A DNA stretch of 64,000 nucleotides from Perkinsus olseni (lineage: Eukaryota; Perkinsozoa; Perkinsida; Perkinsidae): the NCBI GenBank assembly GCA_013115135.1, contig JABANP010000005.1, positions 186,001 to 250,000 of the forward strand, in the 5' to 3' direction. Below, piece by piece: positions 35,450 through 45,324 of the stretch. A program made the translations under genes and the position numbers. The notes beneath the pieces are model-generated. The model did no database searches. It had not been told where the DNA came from and was given only the letters and a program-made list of their open reading frames with translations. Each line of letters starts with the position of its first letter. The stretch's first letter is position 1.

Positions 35450-36130
35450 TTGTCTCTATTGTGAAGCTTTACACCATGGATGTTTGCCTGGTCTTCAACC
35501 ACGAGGTATACCGCGACAACTGCTGGCCATCTCGAGCGCATCTACGAAACACACGAGAGCAGGCCCGGTTCGTAATTTCATCTCGTTCTAGAGCCACCTT
35601 CATCGAGCAGTGTTGTAGTTGCCACAACACGATGTGCTGTGCACTCATTTCTGGGGGTCTTTCTGCAGCATTGTCGGTCCGGCCTTTCTATTCCGCTAAT
35701 CCTTCCTTGCCGTTACATACGAGATATAAACAACCACATGATTCTCCTCCATCTCGCGTCCGGTAGGAAGGAATCATTCACGTAGAGCCCGCACCATCAG
35801 CAAGAGCGAGCCAGCATATCGCCACGTTGAAGACAGAAACGATATGAATCTACAGTCAGGGCTTGAACCGTTCAAGTTGAACGGCAAACCGCCTGTTACC
35901 GTTCGGATAGGACGCATTGGGGAGGGTCAGGGTTTTCTAACGAATCCACATATCCAACGACATTCGACAGACAGATGTGAGAAACCACTGCCATGCTTTT
36001 CATGGAGAGCGAGAATGGTAAGAGCCACTGCAAACGGACGATTCTTCAAGGCAAAAGTGTCTCGGCTGTCAGCATGAAACCAGAAAACCGCAGACGAAGA
36101 GATATTATTGAACTCAGAGACCGGGAAGAC
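35450..36130 (-). pseudogene. Decayed GNAT-like copy
   Basis: Recognisable remnants in family order on the minus strand. An exon 1-like RPFAVAL for RRFVAVDP is near 36040. Exon 2 NVVGYVDSLENP is near 35955. Exon 3 NHVVVYISYVTARKD, then an in-frame TAG, then RNRKAGPTMLQK is near 35700. Exon 4 MRSRWPAVVAVYLVVEDQAN and VKLHNRDNLNLV is near 35480. There is no terminal LYKYPP exon; sequence passes straight into the palindrome at 35371-35437. Stops and missing exons argue against function. Confidence 0.75.
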
Positions 36131-36213
36131 TCAACACTTGAGCATCATGGGGTTGGAAGGGCCAACTTGGTACGAGCATGACTTGCCGGCCAGCATGGAT
36201 TCGCTTCGGTAGA

Positions 36214-37203
36214 TCATTCACTGACTATGCGAGGAGGGTACTTGTAGATCATGATCAGGCACCGCGACCTCACTGAAAACCAGGAAAGAATGGCGAGGGA
36301 AGAGAGTAGTCTTTATACCATATAGTTCAAGCCTTAGAGTGGTGGCTCGCGAGGAAGGGAACGCAACAGAAAATGGATGCAAGTACCGTTAAGACACCCC
36401 AGATTACGAGGCACGGGGCGCTCCTTACCAGCGACGACAGTGAAGTTGAGTCCGTAGTAAAGCTTCACAGCGAACTCTTTCTCGATTTCCACAATAAGAT
36501 ATGCCGCGATTACTTTTGGCCACTTCACACGTATCTGCGAACGACCGACTGTACTAGGCACGGTAGTTTATCCCACCCGGAGGACGCCTCTACTAAAAAG
36601 GTGAGATTGCAGTCTATGCTTACGTCCTTCAGTGCCTTCGGCAGCATCGTCGACGCTATACGCTTATTGCGCAGGTCGGGGTCAACGAATACATTGGAGA
36701 TATACACGATGCTGTCATGCCCTGTCTTGTCAGGCCTGATAATGAGGAGCCCTGCTCACAGATTTCGAAAACTATACTGTGATGCTGAGCGTAACAGCAG
36801 GATCTTCGACGGCACATGGTCCTACAGTGCTGCAAGGACGGACGGAAGATAGTCTTTCTTCGATTCCACGTAACCCACGACAGACTGAAAGGTGAACAGC
36901 GGCTGAAGGCGGTGACTCGGATGCCTTTCCCGGTCATTGCTAACTTCGGAATGCGAAGTGACCTCACTCTTTCGTGTTCTGCGTGCGGGTCCACCGCAAC
37001 AAATCTTCGACCTTTCTTGATTTCCTGTCATCTTCCGACCAAACATCATATCACTAGGCTTCCCAAGGCCTGTACTCGAGATTGATGAGAGTATCAGCGT
37101 GCGCTTCTCCCTTCAATAGTGACCCCTCGGGAGGACTCCGCAGACCTGCTCGCGTCGCTGCACTCCCGATGTGTATCAAGTAAACGCAGACGACGCTAAT
37201 CAT
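36214..37203 (-). pseudogene. GNAT-like family copy E, frameshifted in exon 1
   Basis: ATG 37203 gives MISVVCVYLIHIGSAA, then LEYRPW. At about 37063 an extra G (ttgggaagcc against ttggaagcc in copy D) throws the frame into TAG; a second one-base shift is needed before RFVAVDPHAEHER. The rest looks intact: exon 2 VVGYVESKKDYLPSVLAAL, exon 3 PDKTGHDSIVYISNVFVD with RNKRIASTMLPKALKD, exon 4 IRVKWPKVIAAYLIV with LYYGLNFTVVAGKE, exon 5 LIMIYKYPPRIVSE, stop 36214-36216. Either a recent pseudogene or two sequencing errors close together. Confidence 0.65.
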
Positions 37204-37896
37204 GTTCTCTGAACTGACACAACTGAAAGCAAGAGACCGACTCGCTCGGTAACTGAGGGAGCGAGGCGAAAGTAAACTACCCAATCGCGTGAGCAGAACG
37301 TACACCAATTACGGCTCAGCGATTGTACTACGGACTGGAGAACGGCAGCAAATGAAGCGCTGCTCCATGCAATAGCGACTAGATGAGCCACAGCTGCCAG
37401 AACGACTTCCCAAGATAGAGCCGGGATGGAGACGCGGACTGCCTGCGTTTCTCCATTCCAACCAGGGCGGAATGGGCATTCGATGGCACGTCGGTGGACT
37501 CTACGAATGTCGAGTACACCAGACAACCAACAGGCTCCGTTGGATCCATGGAGGACTAGATAAGAATTTAATCAATTTAATCATCCATCGCGACTTCCGT
37601 CTCGTCTCCTGTAGCGTCGCACATCCGTTGGAGGAGTGTCTCGCGTTGTATTTACGGCATGGTGAGAATGTCACAGCGGGAAGAAGGCGCTTTGGGTTCT
37701 TCCGTAGATATGAACCAAGGACTAGGGGTTGTACTTGTCTATTGATGATTAGGATGATGAAAGGGTTTAGAAAGAGGCCAGCAGTATTTCCCACCGTATA
37801 CGCAACACAACTAGCAAATGAGCACCACGGCCCGTGGTCCACTTGACAGTTTGACATGAGAACATGCTGGGACATAAATTGCACCCCCATCTCCAT
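37204..37896. other. Spacer between copies E and F
   Basis: No supported gene. The shared motif lies at 37596-37608. Long minus frames here have no domain and no signal peptide. Confidence 0.45.
37596..37608 (-). promoter_or_regulatory. Shared upstream motif, copy E
   Basis: TCCGTCTCGTCTC on the plus strand, followed by ctgtagcgtcgc, 393 bp upstream of the copy E start. Confidence 0.42.
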
Positions 37897-38877
37897 TCAC
37901 TCATTAATATCATGGAGAGGGTACTTGTATAGCAGGACATGGCCCAGACGGTGTACTGAAAATATGAAGAAGATGGTGCCACAAGCTTGTTGTTTTTTAT
38001 ATGCTAGCATCACGAGCAAGAACGGTGATGAAGAAAGAAATGTCGTTTGTCGATAGCTCAGGTTAATCCCTGGCTGTGAATTCTGCCATCAAATCTTACC
38101 AGTAACGTAAGTGAAGTTGTGCCGGTAGTAGAGTCTCGCTGCGACAGCGTTCCTCGGATCTACATCGAGGTATGCCGCAATCACTGTTGGCCAGTTAACA
38201 CGTATCTGAAAGAGGCAGAGTGCATTATGTGGGGTGGCGTGTCCATTCCCAGTAAGAAGATGCGGGCAAGGCTTACATCTTTGAGTGCTTTAGGAAGCAT
38301 CGTCGACCCTATCCGCCTATTATGCAGATCGGGGTCTACGAATACGGACGAGATATAAACGACGGTATCATTCGCTGTCATTCCCGGTCTGACGGAGAAA
38401 AACCCTGTACGTACAGTTCAGGCGACCGACGTAACATAAGACAGGGGCTTCGCAAGGAACATCACTTATGTTCGGAAATACATCGCCCTACATCTGCGCT
38501 CGGATATATGAAGGACATATCCTTTTTGCTCTTGATTCCACATATGCCACGACCGCCTAAAAACATAAGCGGTTGCCGCATGCGCATCCCCTCATGCGTG
38601 AAGCGGGCTCACAACTCCATGATCAGCACTCGGATCCACCGCAACGAACGTTCGAACATCGGGCAATTCTTGCATCTCTTCTTCGAACATCATGTCTCCA
38701 GGCTTCCAATGTCTGTATTCGAGCTTGGAGGCAATGCCGTCATTCAGCTTCTCTTCGAGAGCAGAACCACCTGAATGGTTTCGTTGGTCTTGCCTGTGGT
38801 AGTACACTCCCGCTCGTCATGTAGACGGAGGGGATGTGGCCGATGATCATCACTATATCGAAGGCATGCAGAAACAT
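37897..38877 (-). CDS. GNAT-like family copy F, 5' end uncertain
   Basis: Exon 1 body is clear: ASKLEYRHWKPGDMMFEE and RTFVAVDPSADHGV with a gtgagc donor. Upstream in that frame there is a TGA before any signal peptide. The hydrophobic start (MFLHAFDIVMIIGHIPSVY, ATG 38877) is in another frame, so a frameshift or an unseen exon is implied. Exon 2: VVAYVESRAKRICPSY. Exon 3: PGMTANDTVVYISSVFVD with LHNRRIGSTMLPKALKD, which keeps one motif A glycine. Exon 4 remnant: near 38110-38205, YLDVDPRNAVAARLYYR-like. Exon 5: HVLLYKYPLHDINE, stop 37897-37899. Confidence 0.55.
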
Positions 38878-38928
38878 AACTGGAAATAGGAGATTGATAA
38901 GCTCAGTACATGAAGCACCGTTGGATCA

Positions 38929-38976
38929 AATACATCCATACCGATGTATTGATAATACTTGAATAGTGTTATCAAT
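38929..38976. repeat. Two consecutive hairpins
   Basis: AATACATC-cataccGATGTATT (38929-38950, perfect 8 bp) runs into ATTGATAA...TTATCAAT (38948-38976), whose stem extends to 12 bp with one G-T pair. Confidence 0.85.
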
Positions 38977-39082
38977 GATTCCGTCTACGATGCGTTGAAT
39001 CAATACGTTATTACGATCTTTCTGGAGTTAATTCATTAACAGACGTAAAATGCGTCCAAGTGTAGCCCCGAATCGTCGTGGG

Positions 39083-39117
39083 AGTGCGAAGCACTAATCT
39101 GCCAGATTAAATCTGGC
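39083..39117. repeat. Hairpin pair
   Basis: AGTGC-gaa-GCACT (39083-39095) and GCCAGATT-a-AATCTGGC (39101-39117), both perfect. Confidence 0.8.
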
Positions 39118-39335
39118 ACAACTGCTCTGTCTCCCTGTGTTGCGCTGACGCTATGAGGAAGTGCGAGTAGTCGCGCGTAGCTGATGAGAAGCTGGTTAGC
39201 ATCAAGTGCAGTGTCTTCCTAACTCAGTATCTCACGTCTAGAGCCATCTTGGTTCAGGTATCAGTTGACGGTACACGTCTCTTTGACTCCCCATTTTTTC
39301 TCTTTTTCCTCCTGCGGGGAAGGCTGGTAGTGCAT

Positions 39336-39403
39336 GGTCCAAAGGGACCTGGTAGCCGAGCTACCTAAGCCACCAGCTTGCTGCCTTCAGAGTTACACTC
39401 TGA
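39336..39403. repeat. Run of three hairpins, possible structured RNA
   Basis: GGTCC-aaag-GGACC (39336-39349), GGTAGC-cga-GCTACC (39351-39365) and TCAGAGT-tac-ACTCTGA (39387-39403) follow one another in 68 bases. All are perfect. No known RNA family is recognised. Confidence 0.6.
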
Positions 39404-39870
39404 TAGGCGCGGTCTCACCCAACTTCCTCGCGAGAAGACGCCGGCCGTAAAAGCCCTATCTGCGCTCATACCTGCGTCTGTTGTGTTACCAAGCCTGGGC
39501 GGAACGAATCAGGAACTTTACTTGTCACAAGCAAGGTAAGCTCGTCCGCTCCGAACAGAGGACGAGCCATTCACCCTGTTGAACGCAGCACTCCTCTCTC
39601 CGTTTTAATGACTGCATTCAGTGCAGTACACTGTACACACTTGAGAGACGAGGCTGATCATTTGTCGTTGATGAGCGTAGCGCGTACCCGCATTCCGAGC
39701 TGCTAGGGGAACGATGGAGTGACTAAAGTGGAAGAGAACCCACTTCGACCTAGATTCAGCATATCCACGAGAGAAAGCGGGTTGAAGGAAAAGTAGCACA
39801 CTGGTGAGCGGCACGCAACGATTCGACACGAAACGATCGACTTACAACTGGCCAGTACAACCATTAGACT

Positions 39871-40042
39871 GATATCTGTGCAGCGCACAGATATCGGTGT
39901 ATCGGTGCGACCGATATAGAAATCGGTGTGTTGGGCACACTCGCCACAGTAACTGGTCTGAGCGTCACAGCATGCGGGGAACTAATGGCCAGGGCGCGCA
40001 CAAGGGTCGTGTGTGGTTGCGAGTCGCAACCACACAAACGAC
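39871..40042. repeat. Cluster of three strong hairpins
   Basis: GATATCTGTGC-agc-GCACAGATATC (39871-39895, 11 bp perfect); TATCGGT-gcg-ACCGATA (39900-39916); and TGTGTGGTTGCGA-g-TCGCAACCACACA (40010-40036, 13 bp perfect), which extends by a further GTCGT/ACGAC pairing after a one-base bulge. Confidence 0.9.
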
Positions 40043-40711
40043 ACGACGAAGTGAGTTGCGCGAACCCCATCCCGAAAACCTCTCTACGATGTGACCTGAT
40101 GACGTCCTCCCCATTCACTGATGCATTCACGACGAACAGATCGGTTACAAACGAAACAAGGAGCAGCAACAACAGAATGAAACTGACGACAATTAGGCGA
40201 TCGTCTAACGATCCGCGATCCTCGAATCCACAAGCTGCAGAAATCGGATGGGATGAGATAGCTTCACCCGAAAGACAGCAAGAGCGGATAAATAAGAAGC
40301 TTCGCAGAACCGTAGAGAAACCACTACGTACAGGCATTGAAGCAGCTTCAAGCAACGGACAACTTACCTCAGTAGATCGCCATCGTATCTAATCTTACAT
40401 GATACGTCTCGCGACACAAAATCATGTGGGTTGAGACAGAAAGTTCGGTGTTACTGACATCGTCGAATAAAAGGCGCCGTGCGACCAATACCAGAACGCC
40501 TCCCGCTGTCCCGAAGGACACGAGAAGGCTAATACTTACAGGACAATACATCCTTTCATGAAAAGACTCTTGAGATTCAATCGCCCAACGAGAACAGCCA
40601 CACCATCATACAGCCAACGAAATGAGATACTCATAATGAGAACCATATCGTAAACAGTCTATAACGAAGGACTGTGGTGGACAATCGAGAACTGAAGAAC
40701 ATTATACAAGT

Positions 40712-41090
40712 CTAGTTGCTGCTTTCAGCGAGAACGGAACATCGGAACACACACTGCTTAGACATGGTGTGTACTCCGGGAAAAACCCGAAATCGCACTG
40801 GATTGATTCTGGCAACACTTCAAATAGCCATATGGCTCTCAAGGACTCTCAGGACCTTTGAGCGATCTGAAACAACATCTTCCCGCTAACGACAACAACC
40901 AGCGGGGCTTACTGGCAGCAGCATACTTCGCGCTTGGCTTCTTCGGCTTAAGGGAACCCAAGAATTTCTCGAGATCCTCACTAGCTCCCAGGTTAGCAGA
41001 ATTGAACTTGGTGGAGGCTTCCACTCTGTAACAATCGGTGATCATCGACATGATAAGTACGAGTATCACAAGCACGCGCGGGAAATGCAT
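40712..41090 (-). CDS. Small secreted protein
   Basis: ATG 41090 gives a clear signal peptide (MHFPRVLVILVLIMSMITDC), then a short mature part with NSANLGASEDLEKFLGSLKP and a Lys-rich KPKKPSAKYAAA. An intron of about 150 nt (gtaagc...atccag) joins to MRFRVFPGVHTMSKQCVF and ends RCSVLAESSN at 40712. About 85 residues. No family recognised. It sits inside the secreted-protein array on the same strand but does not resemble the GNAT copies. Confidence 0.55.
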
Positions 41091-42235
41091 AAAATAGCAG
41101 CGGACGCTGCGTAGATGAATAAAGCCTGAATAGAGACGGATATCCCGTCATCCACAAACCCGACCGTTCCATACAGTCCAAAAACCGTTCATTCGGCCTG
41201 TACAGCACAACGAGGGCTCCGACAGAGACTAGCGAGAAAGAAAGCACCACCCTAGTCTCCCTTCAGTACCGCAACCTAATTCGAGGCTAGCAAAATTGGA
41301 CGAAGATATTTGTGCATGCGTGCAGCCCTAGCTTGCGTGCATGATGCAAAAGAGCTCGCCCGTGTGCTTCCGTCTCCGAGTTGGTGTCACCTCGTCCTGG
41401 CCGCCGCAACTCGAGACGAACTAGAGGCATCGAGAGACACTAAGCGGGAAGTGAAGGACGAGAACGGTCGCGTCGAGTTAGCCAATATCATACAGGAGAG
41501 GTCTCTGGGATACCCCTGAAGGTCCTCGTATCCCGATAAGTACGACCCGAGTGCTTGGAGACAGTTGTCACAACAGCAAGCAGTCATGGTATCATTGTGT
41601 AGCCCAGCAGAAGGGTGTTCTCGGAAGCAGGCGGCCGTTACGCACAGGGGAACCCTTGACTCCTGAGAACGAGGAATAGGATTCTGCGATTATCCAGTAG
41701 CAGCTCCGGCAGAGGTTGTATATGATTGTCTCGACAAGAGACTGAGCCAAGAGCTGCTCTGCTGCCGTGCTTCGGCAACGAGCGGTTGAAGACTTTGTAT
41801 GATTCTCAAACAGCCTGTTCCTCCACGAATGGCCGGCGCAGTTTCACGCTACATTCACCTGGGCGTGTTCCCCCTCGAAGAGTCAGGCCACTCGCTCACC
41901 TGCAGTGTCAGGCCGCGATGGTCATCGCATTCCGCAACAGGGATTTTGACGCTTAGGACACGGAAACTAGACTGTCACGCGGGTAGCTGATCTATGGGTG
42001 TTACTCAGTCTCACTTCGGGCTCTGAAGCGTCAGCGAGTGGCGGGCCTCCACGTTAATGTACTGCAGTCTCTTTGGTTGCGGACGACGTCCGTTTTGCGA
42101 AGCTCGCGTTGCAGATCGGGAGGGTGAATGTCAACTGATGATGAACAAGATTGACGTTTGCAAAAATCAACGCCAAAAAATATAGCAAGTACACATCGCA
42201 ACAGGAAGCATGGTTGGCTTGAATCCGGATGGACA
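41091..42235. other. Spacer
   Basis: No gene supported. Short plus frames at 41310-41519 and 41799-41990 are open but carry no domain or signal peptide. Confidence 0.4.
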
Positions 42236-43257
42236 TCAAGAAGAAGGGTACTTATAGAGCAGGGCTGGATGGCCGAAGTCGTCTGACAATTGAATGATGT
42301 GCTAAAGACATTAGCTGCAGCGCTACTGATACGAGAACCGCGGGAGAGTCGTGATTGGAAAGGACGCAGCGACAGAATCAACAGCAGCATCGCACAGTAT
42401 CAGTGCCTTTTGGAGGGTACTGTAGTTTTCTCACCACCGACGTAGGTGAAGTTGAATTTTCTGTATAACTTCATAGCCGGTTCATTGGTATCATCTACAA
42501 GGAGGTATACGCCGATTGTTGCTGGCCATGTCGAACGTATCTACGAGTGACCGACCACCCTGACGTAGTGTTGATCACTTTCGAGCGGCCGCATCCGGGC
42601 AGCGTTGTTCTGACTCGTACTTACATCCTTAAGAGCTTGCCGCAGCATCGTCGTCCCCACCGTTCTGTTCTGCCAATCTTCCCTAACCTCGACATGCGAA
42701 ATATACATCACGCGAGCACGCCTTTCCTTTTTGATCTGACAGGAAGTCATGTTCGTACAGTACCAGAACAGCAGGACGGCGATAGTAAGGCCATATCGAT
42801 ATGACTCGCTCGAGTGATGGACCAAGGATGACGAAGATACACACCGAGGGTGGTCCTACAGCGCAGACCGGATGCACTCAGCCGGCAGAGATTCTTCTCT
42901 CGCCTCCACACATCCCACGACATTCTGAGAGATGAGCAGGACTTGAAGAATGCCCCGTCTCTCACTTGCGAGGCGACCGAGCCTTGGGAAGACTCCTGGA
43001 AGCCTCACCCTTTCGTCAGGAGCGTTCGGATCAACTGCTACGAACCTTCGACCCCATCTAACTCTCGTCAAGGGCGTCGTGTACATCATATCGCCGGATC
43101 TCCAGGGTCTGTATACAAGATCAGCAGCAGTGCGGTGTCGCGCTTCCTCTTCTGAGGGTGGACCGTCCGCATGGTTCCGTATTAACGTTTGGGTTCCTGT
43201 GCTACTGATCGCTGTATGGACCAAACAGAGGCAGAAGGCGAACAACATACTCTTCAT
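42236..43257 (-). CDS. Secreted GNAT-like acetyltransferase, array copy G
   Basis: ATG 43257 (a second ATG lies 9 nt upstream) gives MKSMLFAFCLCLVHTAISS, then LVYRPWRSGDMMYT and RRFVAVDPNAPDER with a gtgagg donor. Exon 2: NVVGCVEAREESLPAECI. Exon 3: RRARVMYISHVEVREDW and QNRTVGTTMLRQALKD. Exon 4: AIGVYLLVDDTNEPAMKLY, RKFNFTYVGG. Exon 5: HPALLYKYPSS, stop 42236-42238. The join of exon 2 to exon 3 falls one base out of the phase used by the other copies (a run of A's follows the acceptor), so a frameshift there is possible. With copy H it forms a subgroup (REDWQNR, FNFT.VGG). Confidence 0.65.
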
Positions 43258-44192
43258 AAGAAGCAATAATTGGCAACGGTGCTATCCGATCTCCTGACGA
43301 ATTTTGAGATCATCTGGCCTTCGGGTGAAACGGCTCGAAAGAGATGGCTGAGCGCAGTGGAAACGTCGGCCTCGAGCAAGATTTTGACTGGGAAAACTGT
43401 CTCGTCTCCCTCAACTGCGCATACCTCCAGCAAGGCCGCATCGAGACGAGCGCACTGTTGCGTCTATCCTTCGCCTAGGAGTCAACGCCACGATTCCCTT
43501 GGCAAAGCGAATAGCTATAACATCGGGGGTTCAGAGAATCTAGCACACAAAACAGGTCTATGGTCGAGGTGTTGGGCAATTAACCCTGCTGTCTCCTTCA
43601 ACAGCACCCCCCTTCGGAATCTCTCACTACGCGAATGGGCCGAGTGTAGTTAACGAGTTCAACACCCGGACTTGATAAGCTGTAGCAGTTGTCTCGCATA
43701 GACAACGCGACCCAGGTTCACCGAACTATCTCAGCGCCTTCTCAGGGAGACGTAGCTCGGTATGGAGTCCTCAGCGATCTCCCACGTCCCCGAAACAGCC
43801 AGCCCCTCCCTTGAGTTGTCGGTGCTATCTCACGCCGCACACACACGACAGCGGACTACGTTTCGTGCGCTTTGTCCCAGAGTCGAGGATTAAACCCTGC
43901 GAGACCGATCACGGTGCCAGAGACAGTGGCGGCTACTGCAGCTCGAGGCGACGGTAAAGCACACCGACGTATAAGAGCCGTTTACTGTCGCTCGAGTTCC
44001 TACATGCACTGTAGAATAGTATTCTTATCCTCTTCCTGAGAGTGCTCTACTGTACGGTCGCCCCAAGCTCTAGCGAGCAGCCGAGAGGCCATTCAGGTAA
44101 CGCTATGGCCAGGATTGACATTAGCTAAAGCAAATCGAGAAGAGCTAGCAAGTTGACATCGTAACAACTAGTAGCATGGTTGATCAACGCCA
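43258..44192. other. Spacer between copies G and H
   Basis: No supported gene. A 127-codon plus frame (43270-43653) is Ser/Ala-rich without a domain. The shared motif is at 43396-43408. Confidence 0.4.
43396..43408 (-). promoter_or_regulatory. Shared upstream motif, copy G
   Basis: ACTGTCTCGTCTC on the plus strand, about 140 bp upstream of the copy G start. Confidence 0.42.
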
Positions 44193-45324
44193 TCAAGAAG
44201 AGGTAGGGTACTTGTACAGGAAGCAGCGTTTGTCTCCACTTTCTGACAGACAGAGGAAAAGCTAACGAGGAGAGCCTGGATGGAACTGGCATCAGAGCAA
44301 CGTGTTATGAGCCGAAGAGACGCAGTTACAGAGTCTTCAAACCATCTTTGCAGGGGAGGTTTATCCTTACCACCGACATCGGTGAAGTTGAACTTTTTGT
44401 AGAGCTTCACAGCAGGATTGTTCGTTGCGTCCACGATGAGGTATACTCCGCTTGCTGAAGGCCATCGCGAATGTATCTACAAGTGAACGAGCGCCCCTGG
44501 CGAATCGATCGATGCTCTAATACAGCGGCATTTGCGGATTCTCTCACTAATAGGATGGAGCTTAGTTGTGATTGGCACTTACATCCTCAAGGGCCTTCGG
44601 AAACATTGCCGAGCCTACTTTCCTGTTCTGCCAATCCTCCCTTACCATAACATAGGATATATAAATTAAAGTAGTAGTTCGACGTTCTTTCTCTGGCCTG
44701 AGAGGGAGGAGCAATGCTCATTCTTTTCAGAGGGTCAGAGTGGCTGGTAACTAGCAATCCTGGATAGCCTTCATGGGCCCGCGGGCAAAGCAGATTCCGA
44801 TTCTCACGCAGTTTTTCCGATGTAATTAATAAGAATGATACGTCGAATCCTACAATATACTTTTTTGTCGACGGATTCAAACGATTTGGCGACAACACTT
44901 AGCATGAGCATTCGATCCTCCACATCCAGCGTAGCCCTACAGAGCAGACCAGACGCAGTGCGGTAGAAGAGGTTCTTCTTTCGACTCCACAAAACCCACG
45001 ACATTCTGAAAGATGAGCAGAAGCTAAGGAGCGCACCTTTAACCTGCCCCGGATGTAGGCAGGGAGGAATCTTACCCTTGTGGATGGGGCGTGGGGATCA
45101 ACCGCAACAAATCTACGGCCGTTCCTGATTCTACTCATTGGCCTTTTCACCATCATGTCGTCGGGACTCCAACGTCTGTACTCGAGCTCAGAAGCAGTGT
45201 GATTACGCTCTGTCTCTTGCAAAGGCGGGCCGTTGGAATGGCTGCGTTGAAGTCCTCGCGTTGCTCTTCCACTTATCGCTACGTACGCCAAACAGACACA
45301 CAGGACGAAAGTCACACTCTTCAT
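44193..45324 (-). CDS. Secreted GNAT-like acetyltransferase, array copy H
   Basis: ATG 45324 gives the signal peptide MKSVTFVLCVCLAYVAISG. Exon 1 continues LEYRRWSPDDMMVKRPM and RRFVAVDPHAPSTR with a gtaaga donor. Exon 2: NVVGFVESKEEPLLPHCVW, phase 2 at gtaggg. Exon 3: PEKERRTTTLIYISYVMV and REDWQNRKVGSAMFPKALED. Exon 4: YLIVDATNNPAVKLYKKFNF, a textbook GNAT motif B (N-x-x-A-x-x-L-Y). Exon 5: RCFLYKYPTSS, stop 44193-44195. Motif A reads NRKVGSA and so keeps one glycine. Good frame throughout. Confidence 0.72.

Larger units (their letters stand above)
38977..40711. other. Hairpin-rich spacer with ambiguous ORFs
   Basis: Two long overlapping frames face each other: minus 39864-40355 with a strongly hydrophobic run (SFILLLLLLVSFVTDLFVV) that could be a signal peptide followed by NASVNGEDVIRSHR, and plus 39928-40392 with a charged helical end (RINKKLRRTVEKPLRTGIE). 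A minus frame at 40369-40551 also starts hydrophobic (MYCPVSISLLVSFGTAGGVL). Given that neighbours are secreted minus-strand proteins, the minus readings are slightly favoured, but none is established. Confidence 0.3.

Noticed and set aside
37501..37896. 131-codon minus-strand ORF between GNAT copies
   Set aside because: It covers the spacer with the shared upstream motif, has no signal peptide or domain, and has no counterpart beside other copies.
27673..45324. Array read as a mobile element or CRISPR-like locus
   Set aside because: No transposase, reverse transcriptase, terminal repeats or evenly spaced short repeats; the repeated units are spliced genes.
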